DNA of 64,000 nucleotides from contig NC_057862.1 of assembly GCF_019393635.1 (NCBI RefSeq), forward strand, positions 410,172,169-410,236,168. The letters are read 5' to 3'. Below are positions 1 to 10,704 of this stretch, in pieces (the first letter of the stretch is position 1; every line of letters begins with the position of its first letter). Source of the DNA: Dromiciops gliroides. Its lineage: Eukaryota > Chordata > Mammalia > Microbiotheria > Microbiotheriidae. The notes beneath the pieces are model-generated. The model saw only the letters and a list, made by a program, of their open reading frames with translations. It ran no database searches and was not told where the DNA came from. A program made the translations under genes and the position numbers.

Positions 1-297
1 TTGGGGGTTTACACATCATAAGGTGAATCTGGGGACAAATTTGGCCTTTTCTGTGCATGTCTCTTTCTGATTCCCATGGCTAGTTTCAAAATATATCCAT
101 TTTTCATTAGAATTTCTATACTGTTGTCATTTAGTCTAAGGTCATCATGACCTCTTTCCCTCTGTTCCCATTATGGGGACTGATTTCTGTAGGTACAAGA
201 ACCATTAACTGGGGTCTAAATCCCTTTTGGAGCTCATATCTAAATTAAAGCTTGGATCTTAGGTTTTTCTATTAACCCCTTTTTGTCTCCTACATCA
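1..297 (-). mobile_element. 3' LTR (part) of ERV family 'A'
   Basis: This is the U3 part of a long terminal repeat read on the minus strand and cut by the window start. It matches 5826-6128 over about 300 bases with roughly 14 substitutions and two gaps counted by eye. It ends in tcctacatca, the inverse of the TGATGTAGGA that starts this LTR on the minus strand. A polypurine tract lies immediately inside it, which makes it the 3' LTR of a provirus whose 5' LTR is at 4748-6128. The family letter is mine. Confidence 0.85.
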
Positions 298-308
298 TTC
301 CCCCTTTT
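298..308 (-). promoter_or_regulatory. Polypurine tract of provirus A
   Basis: The minus strand reads AAAAGGGGGAA directly before the TGATGT start of the LTR. This is the position and composition of the plus-strand DNA primer in retroviruses. It fixes the orientation of the provirus. Confidence 0.75.
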
Positions 309-443
309 CATATACCCTGGGAAAAAAGACGAAGATCATCTCTTCTATTACTGCTTACTGCTGAGTGGGGGCGAAGTAAGGGCCCACAGGGAGTTTATGA
401 ATTGAGGGAAATGTAGGAACTAGTGTTACAAATGCAAGAACCA

Positions 444-610
444 GGGGCGGCTAGGTGGATAGAGCACCCGCCCTGGAGTCAGGAGTACCTGAGTTCAAAT
501 CCGGCCTCAGACACTTAACACTTACTAGCTGTGTGACCCTGGGCAAGTCACTTAACCCCAGTTGCCTCACTAAAACAAAACAAAACAAAACAAAACAAAA
601 CAAAAAAACA
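444..610 (+). mobile_element. Marsupial CORE-SINE, (AAAAC)n tail
   Basis: A tRNA-like head (ctaggtggatagagc, then the B-box-like gagttcaaatcc) is followed by the CORE (agctgtgtgaccctgggcaa). The tail is a pure (AAAAC) run. It is flanked by the TSD acaaatgcaagaacca at 428-443 and 611-626. The long direct repeat and A-rich tail indicate L1-type target-primed insertion. Confidence 0.95.
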
Positions 611-988
611 ACAAATGCAAGAACCACAACACAAAACACAAATGATTTACAAACAGACCAAGAGGCAACAGGGACCCTAATACAGAATAAATCTAAGAGT
701 TCCATGAAAAAAAAACTGGATGAAGCAAATAGTTGTGAACAGTTTTAGCCATCCAGGTAATCTCTGCACGGCAGCTCAAACTTGAGGAGGTGTTCTGAAC
801 CATACAGACTCTGCCTCAGTCCAGGACCACATTTGCCAGAGAGTTAAAGCACTCTTCCAATTCTTGTAACCCTAAACGCAGTAGAATTAGAAACTTATTC
901 CACTACCAAAGTTAAGTTTGTAAGCATAGCTTCATGTTCAAGTCACCCAACAAAAGGAATAGTGAGAGCAGCAGTTTTCCAAACCCAC

Positions 989-1406
989 TGTGATGAAATA
1001 ATGGGATTTAGCAGATACTCAAAGATTAATCTAGACTGATTGAATCAAGTGAGAGTGATTGACTGCTGATTAAGCCTACTTCAAGTTAATTGGATTGTAA
1101 TCACACCTGGCTATCCCTTAAGAAGGTATTGTTCTCAGAAACTAGACTGTGAACTCAACTTGAGAACACCTTCAAAGCCAATGGATTTAGATGACGCCAA
1201 CCAATCAGCTTGAAGCAGTGTGTAAGGACCGCCTCTGTTCCAGATCTATAAAAAGCTTCCACAAACAGCTTGCTAGAGCTTTCCTGATTAAAGCAGGCTC
1301 ATGGAGGAGGACTTCAGGAAGAACCCAACCAGGCTGGAACTCTAGGCTAGACTGGTGCTGAAGCTTCTGATTTAAGAGGACCACAATTTAGATTTTAAAC
1401 ATCACA
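989..1406 (+). mobile_element. Solo LTR, family 'D', TSD CCAC
   Basis: This 418-bp element has inverted ends TGTGATG...CATCACA and a perfect 4-bp duplication ccac (985-988 and 1407-1410). It carries a CCAAT box (1201-1205), TATAAAA (1247-1253) and a downstream ATTAAA, in the order expected of U3-R-U5 on the plus strand. It sits inside provirus A and is therefore younger. A block around the CCAAT box and the 3' end resembles the family C LTRs at 11291 and 48903. Confidence 0.85.
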
Positions 1407-1410
1407 CCAC

Positions 1411-2805
1411 CAAAGAAAATTATTCTAGGTTCTTCTTTTAACTCTAATATGAGAAGAGGCAGTAGCATTCTTATTCTATAATCCAAATAGCCCAAGATAA
1501 CACATGGGTTTAAACAAGTGATGGTTAACACTAAAGACTTACAATCTCCTCCTTGTTATAGAAAGGGGAAATACCTTTGGGGCACAATAGGGTTCAAGGG
1601 GACCAAGGCTAGGGTGGACCTGTGAATGGACCTGGCAACTCTGCTCTGTGATTCCCTTGTACTATGGAGTTGGTAGCATGGTGTCCTTGGCAGTACATAA
1701 CAGAGATCTGACTGGGCAGATTTATGATAAAACCTAAAATGCATAACTATGTTTCCTAGTTACCATCCTCCCTCTCATCTGCAATGGGGAGGAATTTTAC
1801 TTTCTTCTAAACCAGGAAAATACCCAGTTAATTTAACCTTATCATAATACCATGTAAGCATTAGCAGGCAGATGAAAAACCTGAATATTAATAAACCTTG
1901 TTGTTTGACATATCAAGTGACCACGCATTTAAACTGAAAACAGTAAGATCTTACATACTTGCATTGTGCTCATTTCTTCTACTGACTACTTGCTCTGATT
2001 ATAGAAATCTGCTATAAAAGAAAAAGCAGGGACATGATTATAAGGCCAGGATAAAACATCCTTAGCTCTGTTTGATTTCAGGTAAAAGTTACAAGTGACC
2101 ACCAGTCATACAGTACTAGCCAAATTTAGGGATAGCCAGGTGGGGAAACATTTCCTATTCAGTAGGAACACAATGAGCTAGAAGGAGCCTACCTCAGATT
2201 GAGTCCGAAATTATACTCTCGGCTTTTTCCCAGATACCTCCACCTGTAAGCAGCACATTCCCTCTTGTGGCATTGATTTGTGGCATTCTCTCAGTAATTG
2301 GATTACTGGCTTAACCATCCAAACAATTATACCTGAATTCAAAACTCAAAACAATATAAATTACTGTCCCCAAAATATTTTATCTTAAATGGCAAACCTC
2401 TACTCTCATGAAATTGCAATGAGCAAAAAAGATTTACCATGACACACACAAATGTTGCTTGGTTTTTCCTTCCTTCTTCTCAGATTTAAACTTTATCCTG
2501 GTGTAAAGAGCAATCATTTAGAAATTACTTCTATACAATTAGCAACCTTATAAATCCTCAGCAAAACCATTCCTTGTAACCAGCTCTTTTCTGGCAAGTT
2601 TACAAATTTTAAAAAGTCTAGAAGGCCTTTTCTGTTTAATGATTTACCAGCTTCCAATGCTTTCCTCTGTCTTAGAGGAAACAACTACTATACCTATTGT
2701 TAAAACCATCAATTGCTTTTTTTTTTCAATTTTAACACAATTACAAATTTAACACAATTTTAACACATATACATCAATTTAAAAATAACTTTAAAACTTT
2801 AACAG
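1411..2805. other. Unassigned proviral interior
   Basis: No frame longer than about 60 codons is convincing on either strand, and I see no SINE or LINE. By position it should be the pol/env end of provirus A, but I recognise no reverse transcriptase, integrase or envelope motif. It could equally be older sequence captured by rearrangement. Confidence 0.4.
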
Positions 2806-2960
2806 CGGGGGCAGCTAGGTGGCGCAGTGGATAAAGGACCGGCCCTGAATTCAGGAGGACCTGAGTTCAAATCCGACCTCAGACACTTGACACTTACTAG
2901 CTGTGTGACCCTGGGCAAGTCACTTAACCCCCATTGGCCCACCAAAAAAAAAAAAAAAAA
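2806..2960 (+). mobile_element. CORE-SINE
   Basis: Complete element from gggggcagctaggtggc to an A18 tail, with a short TSD (actttaacag) on both sides. It lacks the internal gaps seen in some other copies. Confidence 0.95.
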
Positions 2961-3128
2961 CTTTAACAGTACTCTTTGGTTTCTTCCAGAATTCACAAAC
3001 CTTGAAATGGCAGGTGAGCACTTAAAGTGGCAATGCACCTTAAATATACTCCCCCCCCCCTTTTTTTTTAAGATTCCAAATTCTTTGAATAGTCAGTACA
3101 AAATGGCATGATTTTCTTTCTATTTGTT

Positions 3129-3278
3129 GTTGTTGTTTTTTTTTTTAGGGCAATGGGGGTTAAGGGACTTGCCCAGGGTCACACAGCTAGTAAGTGTCAA
3201 GTGTCTGAGGCCACATTTGAACTCAGGTACTCCTGAATCCAGGGCTGGTGCTTTATCCACTGCGCCACCGAGCCGCCC
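3129..3278 (-). mobile_element. CORE-SINE, (GTT)/T tail
   Basis: Reverse-orientation copy running from a TTG/T tail through the CORE to ccgagccgccc. The duplicated target ctatttgtt occurs at both edges. Confidence 0.92.
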
Positions 3279-3918
3279 TCTATTTGTTTTTACCAATAAT
3301 TTAAAATACTCTGGACAGTTTCTTAAGATTTTCTAAACATTCTCTCACTCACCACTCTACTTGGGTGCTGTGCAGCTGGCCACCACCTGAGAAGGGGGTG
3401 GTGGGGGGAGCAGCGGTGCAAGTCACGCTTGACTAATTTCTTTAAAATTCTTACACATTACAAATAGTTCCTGATTTTTAACCATTCCATTACAAAAGAT
3501 TACAAAGTAGTAACATTTTTTCAAACCAGCTTTTACAATGTTCATCTAAGGCTATGAATGCCTAGCAAAGAAGTTACATTCCGATTCTAAATTCAAAACT
3601 CTTAAGTAGACACACACACCTGTAAAGATATCCAGAAGTCAGAGACTTCCCTTCCCCCTACTTTCAGAGCCTCGCCATCACTCTGAAAGGCTACAGGGGT
3701 ACAACCAAAAATTCCCCACAGATTGTACAACACAGTTACAAAATTTGACAGACACAAATGCATGAGACAACAAGCAAACAAACAGCCATACCTTAAATCT
3801 TTCTCTTACAAATAAGTTCTTTGTTTCTTTTCACCCATGTCCAATTTTTTCCCTTTTTCCAAATTTGTAAGGATACACCCCAGGGGTCATACAGAATGTT
3901 TTCTCTCCCTGTCCCTTT

Positions 3919-4062
3919 TGTTTTTTTTTTTTCAAGTGAGGCAATTGGGGTTAAGTGACTTGCCCAGGGTCACACAGCTAGTAAGTGTCTGAGGCTGGAT
4001 TTGAACTCAGGTACTCCTGACTCCAGGGCTGGTGCTCGATCCACTGCGCCACCTAGCTGCCC
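3919..4062 (-). mobile_element. CORE-SINE in provirus A gag
   Basis: Reverse copy ending ccacctagctgccc. The TSD is the pyrimidine stretch ctctccctgtcccttt / ctctccctgcccctt. It lies just downstream of the matrix remnant of the provirus and so postdates it. Confidence 0.93.
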
Positions 4063-4497
4063 CTCTCCCTGCCCCTTTAAGGTGGGTTGGGCCAAGACCG
4101 CACCTGTGAAAAATCCTACCTCAGACCTTGAGGGCTCACCCAATGTGACTGAGATTTCTGAGGCAACAGAGGGGAAAAACACAATGAATACTCTGTCCTG
4201 GGGAACCCAAGAGCCAAATAAGGGGGTTTCTGTGGCCAGACAGTATTGCAATAAAACACCTCCCATTTTCTTTTCCAGGTCAGTGCTATTGGAATTCTCC
4301 TTTCTCTTAAAGTCATTTGTTTCTTTTTGGCTATATCCAATTTTCTCCTTGCTCCCTTCTCCCAATTTGTCAAAATTTCCTGACCCATCTGTAACCTCCA
4401 GGAGGTTACCAACACCGCACCTGCGTCCACATGGGTGTCCATTAAAATAGCAAAGAACCCAATTCAGGGCATCCCCCAGACTGCTGGGTCTTGCCAA
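4063..4497 (-). pseudogene. ERV gag matrix (MA) remnant
   Basis: On the minus strand, overlapping broken frames contain a segment reading FYCNTVWPQ. This resembles the (F/C)CNTxWPQ signature of gammaretrovirus-type matrix proteins. It is preceded by a basic stretch and lies about 250 bases inside the 5' LTR, where MA should start. The coding line switches frame at least once, and a SINE ends it at 4062. It is non-functional. Assignment rests on this short motif plus position, not on an alignment. Confidence 0.55.
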
Positions 4498-4727
4498 CAG
4501 GGCATTTCCTTTTTTCCCTTTTCAGGAAAAAAAAAGAAATTCCTCAGGGTAAATTTCTTGATCCTGGATCAACGAGAAATACCTCTACTCGTTTTGGTGA
4601 GCCAGTCAGACTCCCAAATAAGCCAAAGACGTGGGTGCAGGAGTTAAAGGCAGATCCCAAACTTACCTTAATGAGATCTCACCCCACTGCTTTCAAAAAA
4701 GGAAAAAGAGTTTGAGTCTGGGACTTG

Positions 4728-4745
4728 AAGTTACATGGAGCACCA
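4728..4745 (-). promoter_or_regulatory. Primer-binding-site-like sequence
   Basis: Two bases inside the 5' LTR the minus strand reads TGGTGCTCCATGTAAC. TGG at this spot is the usual start of a retroviral primer binding site. The following bases are too diverged for me to name the tRNA. Confidence 0.45.
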
Positions 4746-5055
4746 AATGATGTGGGATGGAATTTGGGGTCCAATTGATTGTGAGTCATCCCAAAAGAAT
4801 TACAAGACTCAGTGACTCAGTTTCCCAAGTTTTATTGCAATACTGTGAGTGGACCACAGAGAGAGAACCAGAATATTGGAAAGGTATCTCTGGAATAGTG
4901 AAAGAAAAGACAGTTATATTTATAGATAGAATAAATTGATTATAAGCCTCATTATAATAATCTCCACCTTGGGGAGGTACAGGGGAGGGCTTATCCTAAT
5001 TTGGAGTTCCTGGGGGTCCTAAGACAACCCCCAAGGCTGGTACCTTTTTTCAGTG

Positions 5056-5627
5056 TGTTGTGGGCCCAAAGTCCCCCAGAAGTTTTCTGGGACACATCGA
5101 GGAATCTTCTCCTTAAGAAACGAAACCAGAGGACAGAAACGCCTAGAGAGATAAGCGGAACCAAATTGGACTGAACTAGCTTCGGAATCTCCACCTTTCA
5201 TTTTGATCTCCCTTACCCTGGGGAGATAAATTTGGGTGTGGCTGTGGCCTTTGTGTCCTGAAGAGATCCGTAGCCACCCCTCACCCAATTCCTCTAGTCA
5301 CCACCAGTGGGGGATGGTCCTCCCTCACTAAAGGAACTTTCCACAGGCAGATGGTCCACCCCCATCAGCCCCCTATAAAAGTACCTGCCGGTCTCCTGCT
5401 CGAGGAGATTGGTACCTCTGATCCACATGCTTTGTGCTTATCCGTGAGAAGTCCAAGGATTTCTTTCATGGTTTCCCTTCCCCTCCCCCTTCCCTTCCCT
5501 TGGCCCTAAATAAACTACCACCTTATTCTAACTTCTTTTGTGTACAAGAGGGTATAATTCTTTAAAGAGGAATTCCTAAGAACCCCAACCCCTAACCCAA
5601 ACCCGTACCCCATTTTCCCCCATATCA
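5056..5627 (+). mobile_element. Solo LTR, family 'B', TSD AGTG
   Basis: This 572-bp element runs from TGTTGTGGGCCC to CCCCATATCA and is flanked by agtg on both sides (5052-5055, 5628-5631). It has TATAAAA at 5374-5380 and AATAAA at 5509-5514. It interrupts the family-A LTR. The minus-strand LTR at 28694-29396 is a clear relative. Removing one TSD copy restores the family-A sequence seen near 32140. Confidence 0.92.
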
Positions 5628-5644
5628 AGTGGAGGTGTGTTTTT

Positions 5645-5803
5645 TTCTTTTCTTTTCTTTTTTTTTTTAGTGAGGCAATTGGGGTTAAGTGACTTGCCCA
5701 GGGTCACACAGCTAGTAAGTGTTAAGTGTCTGAGGCTGGATTTGAACTCAGGTACTCCTGATTCCAGGGTGGGTGCTCTATCCACTGTGCCATCTAGCTG
5801 CCC
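5645..5803 (-). mobile_element. CORE-SINE nested next to LTR-B
   Basis: Reverse copy with a T-rich tail. The 15-bp TSD tggaggtgtgttttt (5630-5644, 5804-5818) overlaps the right AGTG of the LTR-B insertion, so the SINE landed after LTR-B. Confidence 0.95.
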
Positions 5804-6216
5804 TGGAGGTGTGTTTTTGGGGTTTACATGTCATAAGGTGACTCTGAGGACAAATTTGGCCTTTTCTGCGCATGTCTCTTTCTGATTCCCATTGCTAGTT
5901 TCAAAATATATCCATTTTTCATTAGAATTTCTATACTGTTGTCATTTAGTCTAAGGTCACCATGACCTCTTTCCCTCTGTTCCCATTATGGGGACTGATT
6001 TCTGTGGGTACAAGGACCTAGCATAAGTTATCCATTAACTGGGGCCTAACTCCCTTTTGGAGCTCATTATCTGAATTAAAGCTTGGATCTTAGGTTTTTC
6101 TATTAACCCCTTTTTGCCTCCTACATCAGTAATAGTAGTAACAACTGCTGACACTTATACTGTATAATACTTTAAGGTTTACAAAGCATTTTATATACAT
6201 AATTTCATAGGAGTTT

Positions 6217-6376
6217 ATTTGTTTGTTTGTTTGTTTTTTTTAGTGAGGCAATTGGGGTTAAGTGACTTGCCCAGGGTCACACAGCTAGTAAATGTTAAGT
6301 GTCTGAGGCCGGATTTGAACTCAGGTCCTCCTGACTCCAGGGCGGGTGCTCTATCCACTGCGCCACCTAGCTGCCC
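6217..6376 (-). mobile_element. CORE-SINE, (TTTG)n tail
   Basis: Tail of five TTTG units, then a complete reverse element. The TSD atttcataggagttta occurs on each side. It split an older MIR that resumes at 6377. Confidence 0.95.
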
Positions 6377-6384
6377 CATTTCAT

Positions 6385-6530
6385 AGGAGTTTAGAGCCAG
6401 AAGGAAGGCTCAAGATCATCTAGTCCAATTTCTTTATTTTTCATATGGGAAAACTGAGGCCATAGAAGTGCTTTGCTCAAAGTCATCATAGAGGCAATGC
6501 TAGAGGCAGGGCCAGATGTTCTCTTTTGTT
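6385..6530 (-). mobile_element. MIR fragment
   Basis: Reverse-complement CORE signature (gggaaaactgaggcc, then ctttgctcaaagtcat) typical of mammalian-wide interspersed repeats. Diverged and truncated, with no readable TSD. Confidence 0.7.
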
Positions 6531-6654
6531 CTCTACTTTGTATATTCATGTCTTATCTCTCTAACTAGCATGTAAACTCCTAGAGGGTAAACCAAATAAC
6601 TGCAAAATTGTGTCCCATAAGATCATGTAAACAAAGGAAGAGATCAGTGTGGAT

Positions 6655-6900
6655 TGGAGTAATAATAATATCTAACACGTTTCTCATACTTTGACATTTG
6701 CAAAGCACTTTTGTAGTATCCTCTGGTCAACCTTGTGAGGTAGGGGTATTACTAAACCCAATTTATACATAAGGAAACGGAAACAGTCAGTTTACATGAC
6801 TTCCTCGGGCTCACACAGCTGTCGGATATCTGTAGCAGGATTCAAACTCAAGTTTTCTACTTTAAGACCAGCATTCTAGCCATTTTACCACCCAGCTGCC
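6655..6900 (-). mobile_element. MIR, near complete
   Basis: Reads taataataat, tttgcaaagcac, gtgaggtaggggtatta, aaggaaacgga and cacacagctg in the order of a reversed MIR, ending in accacccagctgcc. Older than the CORE-SINEs around it. Confidence 0.8.
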
Positions 6901-7970
6901 GATAGTTGGGGAAGGCTTTGTAGAGAAAGTGGGATTTGAGCTAGGCCTTGAAGGATGGCTAGGATTTGTATGTTAAACTGAGCCATTGCTGGGGATTTTT
7001 TTCACTTGGAGTAAAAAAAATAATAGTTGGGAGGAAGGGCTTGTTGAATGACAGCAGTGAAGAATACCATGAGTATTGCCACTCCAGGAGAAGAGTTGCT
7101 GTGTCTCTTCTTCCAACAAGAATTAGGAGGAATCTGGGCCCCAGGAAAGGGGTGTCATGGCAGTGGAAACCTGCAGAAAGTGGCCTGAGGGTGCTAGCAC
7201 TAGACATCAATGTGGACTGGAAAGACTTCTCAAAGTGAAGGATGGGGATGAGGGTCACTGAGGGCAAGGACCACACCCTCCCTCAATTGCTGGTGCCTTG
7301 GTACAAAATCCAGTTTGTCTCATACTAGTTATAGTTTTGATGATAAGCAGAGAGTGAGGGCATTTTTAATAACTTTAATAGCATTAGCAGTATCCCAGAG
7401 GTGTTTTTGGGTCTAGTGTATGGAGAGGAGAGTGAGAAGATTGACCTGTCAAGAGCAGCAGGTTCATGTTGAGGAACTCAGGAGAATCTTCCTGGATCCA
7501 CAAATTGTACCCACTTAAGTTACTTAAATCACTTTAATAATACCAAAGATATGTGGATCTAAAGTCTTAAGAAGATGTCAGATTTTAGGGCTATTTAGTA
7601 TCTGATGCACTGGGTTGAAAGATCATCCCCAGAGGATATCTTTAGTTTGGTCTACTTAAGGAGCAGGAATGGAAAAATTAAAATTTTAAACTAAACAAGT
7701 TTTTCTCACCTCTAGATTTCAAAACAAGTGAGGTTGGATTAGATCAGCTCTAAGGTCTCAGCCAGCTCTTACAGTCCATGACTTGAAGATTCTAACCGCA
7801 GTTTTGGGCTTCAGAAAGAAAATTCTTATTGACACTGTAACCCTTGTAGAAAATCCTCATTTATGTGTTTGGTTTAGTCCAAAGAGTTCCAGTTAAGCCT
7901 CACATTCTTCATTTGTAAAATGAGGATCATGCCTTTTGTAATATTCATTTCATTGGGTTGTTGTTAGGTT
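6901..7970. other. Mostly unassigned, small MIR pieces
   Basis: A MIR 3' piece on the plus strand lies at about 7715-7795 (ggttggattagatc), and another touches 7896-7960. The two opposed 90-105-codon frames around 6960-7276 resemble no protein I know and overlap each other, so I treat them as chance. Confidence 0.4.
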
Positions 7971-8546
7971 TGTTATGGGAGAAATCTCTCCTCTTTGGGT
8001 TCATGTAGTCCATGACTCCTGCCAAAATAGATTTACCACGATGCAGAAATTTATGGTGATGAAAACATAGGTTTTATTATTATGCTCAAGCCTAGGTTGA
8101 GGCTTCAGAGAAAACCTAAATACCCATTAGGAGTTTCACAAGCCCTTTTATAGGAGAAATTATATCAGGGTTACAGAGAAATAATTCTTTTATACATTGC
8201 AATCTCATACATTTCTCTTAGGCCACAAAAGTTAAAGAGAAGATAAATCCATAATCCCATTCTTCTTCAATGTCATAAAAATTGAACAAGTTTAAACAGT
8301 ATCATAATCTCATACATTCCCATAAGAAACAGGCCTAGGCAAACAAACTCTATAGATAAACTAAATCAGGCTACAGATTAACTACATTTAGAGGATTGAG
8401 AAGTAGAATGATTGAGGAGGAAGATTTACATGTTGCCAAGAAGTCAGAGACAGTTGAGCTTCTTCCTCGGGTTTCTTATCTAAGGAATGCTTAAGGCTTT
8501 AAGTAAATTTTCCCATCCTATGGTACAGGTTTTGTTCAACTCAACA
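7971..8546 (-). mobile_element. Probable solo LTR
   Basis: The minus strand starts TGTTGAGTTGAA and ends CCCATAACA, like the family-B terminus. It carries TATAAAAGGGC (about 8142-8152) and AATAATAAAACC near the 3' part. These are the features of a retroviral LTR of about 576 bp. I could not find a matching 4-bp TSD, so the exact ends are uncertain. Confidence 0.6.
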
Positions 8547-8579
8547 ACCACTTAACTGGGAAGAATGGCTCTGAGTCCT

Positions 8580-8730
8580 GAATAATAAAGGGCTTTACAA
8601 AAATTATCTCAATTTGTCCTCATGACAACCCCAGGAGGTAGATGCTATTAGTATTCCTATTTAAAGATGAGGAGACTGAAACTTAGAGAGGTTAAATGAT
8701 TTGCCTAGGGTCACACAGCTGTTACTCATT
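8580..8730 (-). mobile_element. MIR
   Basis: Reverse MIR with tcatgacaaccccaggaggta, gatgaggagactgaaa and gggtcacacagctg. Truncated at the tRNA-like end. Confidence 0.8.
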
Positions 8731-8957
8731 TAATTCTTTATTCATTTATATTGAATATTCTGTGGACTATTATGCAGGAGGATAAGATGACTGCTTTTTT
8801 AAAAAAAAATAAGCATTAAGATGCAAGTTTATATTCTCCATGCTTACTGAAAGCATTTTCAGAACAACTCCAGTGGTGGACAGGGCAATAGGAATGGCAT
8901 GGTCCTCATCCTGTTCTAACATAGGTATAGTTTCTTCTACTAAGTCCCTATATTATT

Positions 8958-9104
8958 TTTATTTTTCCCCCCTTCAGGGCAATGAGGGTTAAGTGACTTG
9001 CCCAGGGTCACATAGCTAGTGTCAAGTGTCTGAGGCTGGATTTGAATTCAGGTCTTCCTGAATCTAGGGCCGGTGCTTTATCCACTATGCCACCTAGCTG
9101 CCCC
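8958..9104 (-). mobile_element. CORE-SINE
   Basis: Reverse element lacking the usual taagtgt block after agctag. The TSD is approximately agtccctatatt at both edges. Confidence 0.9.
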
Positions 9105-10299
9105 CCAGTCCCTATATTTTAAAAGCTTTTCATTCCCTATATATTGGAGGTGATGAGTATTCACTATGGCAATATCTGTTCAAAGTGCTGCTTACAAATA
9201 TTTATGATTTGGTGTTACATCTGGGTAGTTTGGTCAACTGTTCTGTCTATAACAATGGGTCTGGTATAATTTATTTGATGAATTCTCAAGGGTAGTTTAG
9301 GGTTCATATTTGTACTACAGGTATTAGTCTCTTGTTAGTTTATTAAGGACAGAGCCCCCCTCAATAATTCTAACTGAGTGATCATGTCTTTCTAGGTGTC
9401 TGGTAGATGTTAAAAATCCTGTTAGCTTCAGGGACATGTTGTATGTTCAGTACCACTAATGGGTACCAAACACCCTTTGGGATGTCTGAGATTTCTGCCA
9501 TTGGCTCCAGTCCTCCCAATGGTATTCCTGCAAATATAGGGGATGGGGCCCCTGTATCCCCGTTCCATTTAACCACTAACAGATGAGCATTTACAAAGAA
9601 ATATCTACTTCAAAGTCATAATCATAATTATACAAACTTGCTCCCCAGTAAATGGGGCTTAATCCCCTTCCCCTCCCCCATACCACCTCTGTCTCTGGGG
9701 AGGGGAAAGGAAGGGAATTAAGTTTGCAGCACTTCCTGTAGAGCACAGTTCAAAGTCCCAAACCCCGGGACTATTCTTGGCTCTTCAATTAATGAGAGTT
9801 TGGCATTCTTTTCCTCGCACCTATGGGAGGTCCTGTAGCTCCTTTTTTTATATAACTCTATTTTAGAAACTGTCCCCCATTTAATTCACAGTGAGGAAGT
9901 ATATCCCCCTTTACTTCAAAGACTTTTACACCTCGTCCTTGTTATTTGGCTGATATAGCAGACAGGGCTTGTTTTAGTCTAGTCTCAAAGTGTGTTTTGA
10001 AGGCCTCTATCATAAAATGTTATTTGTCAATTAAAATATTCCTCTCTCAATTAAAATATTCCCCTCTCTCCAACTATATATCTCTGTGTGGCTAGATTTT
10101 CTCCATATACTTCAACCAAAATAAATCGCAATATATTGAATACAGAAGCAGATATGAGAAGACAGACATTAAAGAGATATAAAAAAGTAAAACAATGCCA
10201 TTCTCATTGTTTCTTGGGAAAAACAGTTATTTTTCATAAAGTATGTTATTTATGTTAACATGCAATGATTATGCTGTTGCCATTTTTAAATGAATTAAT
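9105..10299. other. Unassigned, no gene seen
   Basis: Moderately AT-rich single-copy-looking DNA. A minus-strand 64-codon frame at 9382-9576 is short and unrecognised. A small internal duplication of caattaaaatattcc occurs near 10035-10065. Confidence 0.4.
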
Positions 10300-10457
10300 A
10301 GATTTTTTGTTTGTTTGTTTTTGTGGGCCAATGAGGGTTAAGTGACTTGCCCAGGGTCACATAGCTAGTAAGTGATAAGTGTCTGAGACTGGATTTGAAC
10401 TCAGGTTCTCCTGAATCCAAGGCTGGTGCTTTATCCACTGTGCCACCTAGCTGCCCC
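10300..10457 (-). mobile_element. CORE-SINE, (TTTG) tail
   Basis: Reverse copy from ttgtttgtttgttttt to cacctagctgccccc. It carries gtgggccaatgaggg in place of the usual gtgaggcaattgggg. Confidence 0.92.
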
Positions 10458-10544
10458 CTAGACTATATTATTAACATTTTCTTAAGTTAAGATAATTAGA
10501 AAAATAATAAAATAAGCCTTAATTTTTAACTCTAATCTCTGAGG

Positions 10545-10612
10545 TTTAAATGCTCACCATGAGAATTTAGCAATCAGCCTTCACTGGTTAGAGCTGGCTC
10601 CAGCACACCCCT
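10545..10612 (-). repeat. Unnamed repeat, also found at 41645-41730
   Basis: Its reverse complement aligns by eye with part of the poly(A) retrocopy at 41401-41985; both share ccagctctaacca and gctgattg. I cannot name the family. Two copies in one window show it is dispersed. Confidence 0.5.
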
Positions 10613-10704
10613 GGATAAAATCCATATAAACTAAAGATCTTTGAGGTCCTCTATAATTTTTAAGAGTATAAAGTGGTTTTGAGACCAAAAGGCTATAGAA
10701 CTAC

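Larger units (their letters stand above)
298..4747 (-). mobile_element. Interior of degraded provirus (family A)
   Basis: This is the region between the two family-A LTRs. On the minus strand it runs from a TGGTGC primer-binding-like site at the right, through a gag matrix remnant, to a purine tract (AAAAGGGGGAA, 298-308) at the left LTR. After removing one solo LTR and four SINEs, only about 3.4 kb remains, far less than a full gag-pol-env. I recognise no pol or env frame, so large internal deletions or heavy decay are inferred. Confidence 0.7.
4748..6128 (-). mobile_element. 5' LTR of provirus A, with two nested inserts
   Basis: The minus strand runs from TGATGTAGGAGGC at 6128 to CCATCCCACATCA at 4748, with AATAAAACTTGGG near the 3' end (around 4830). 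The span is 1381 bp, but a plus-strand LTR (5056-5627) and a SINE (5645-5803) account for over half. The original LTR is about 630 bp. The same family recurs at 31276-32434 (minus) and 33664-34521 (plus). Confidence 0.85.

Noticed and set aside
4001..4450. 149-codon plus-strand frame
   Set aside because: It is opposite the gag matrix remnant and starts inside a SINE.
5581..5620. Telomere-like ccctaaccc/aaccccaacc run
   Set aside because: It is the 3' end of a solo LTR and has no TTAGGG periodicity. The AAACCC units at 56710 are likewise a degenerate tail.
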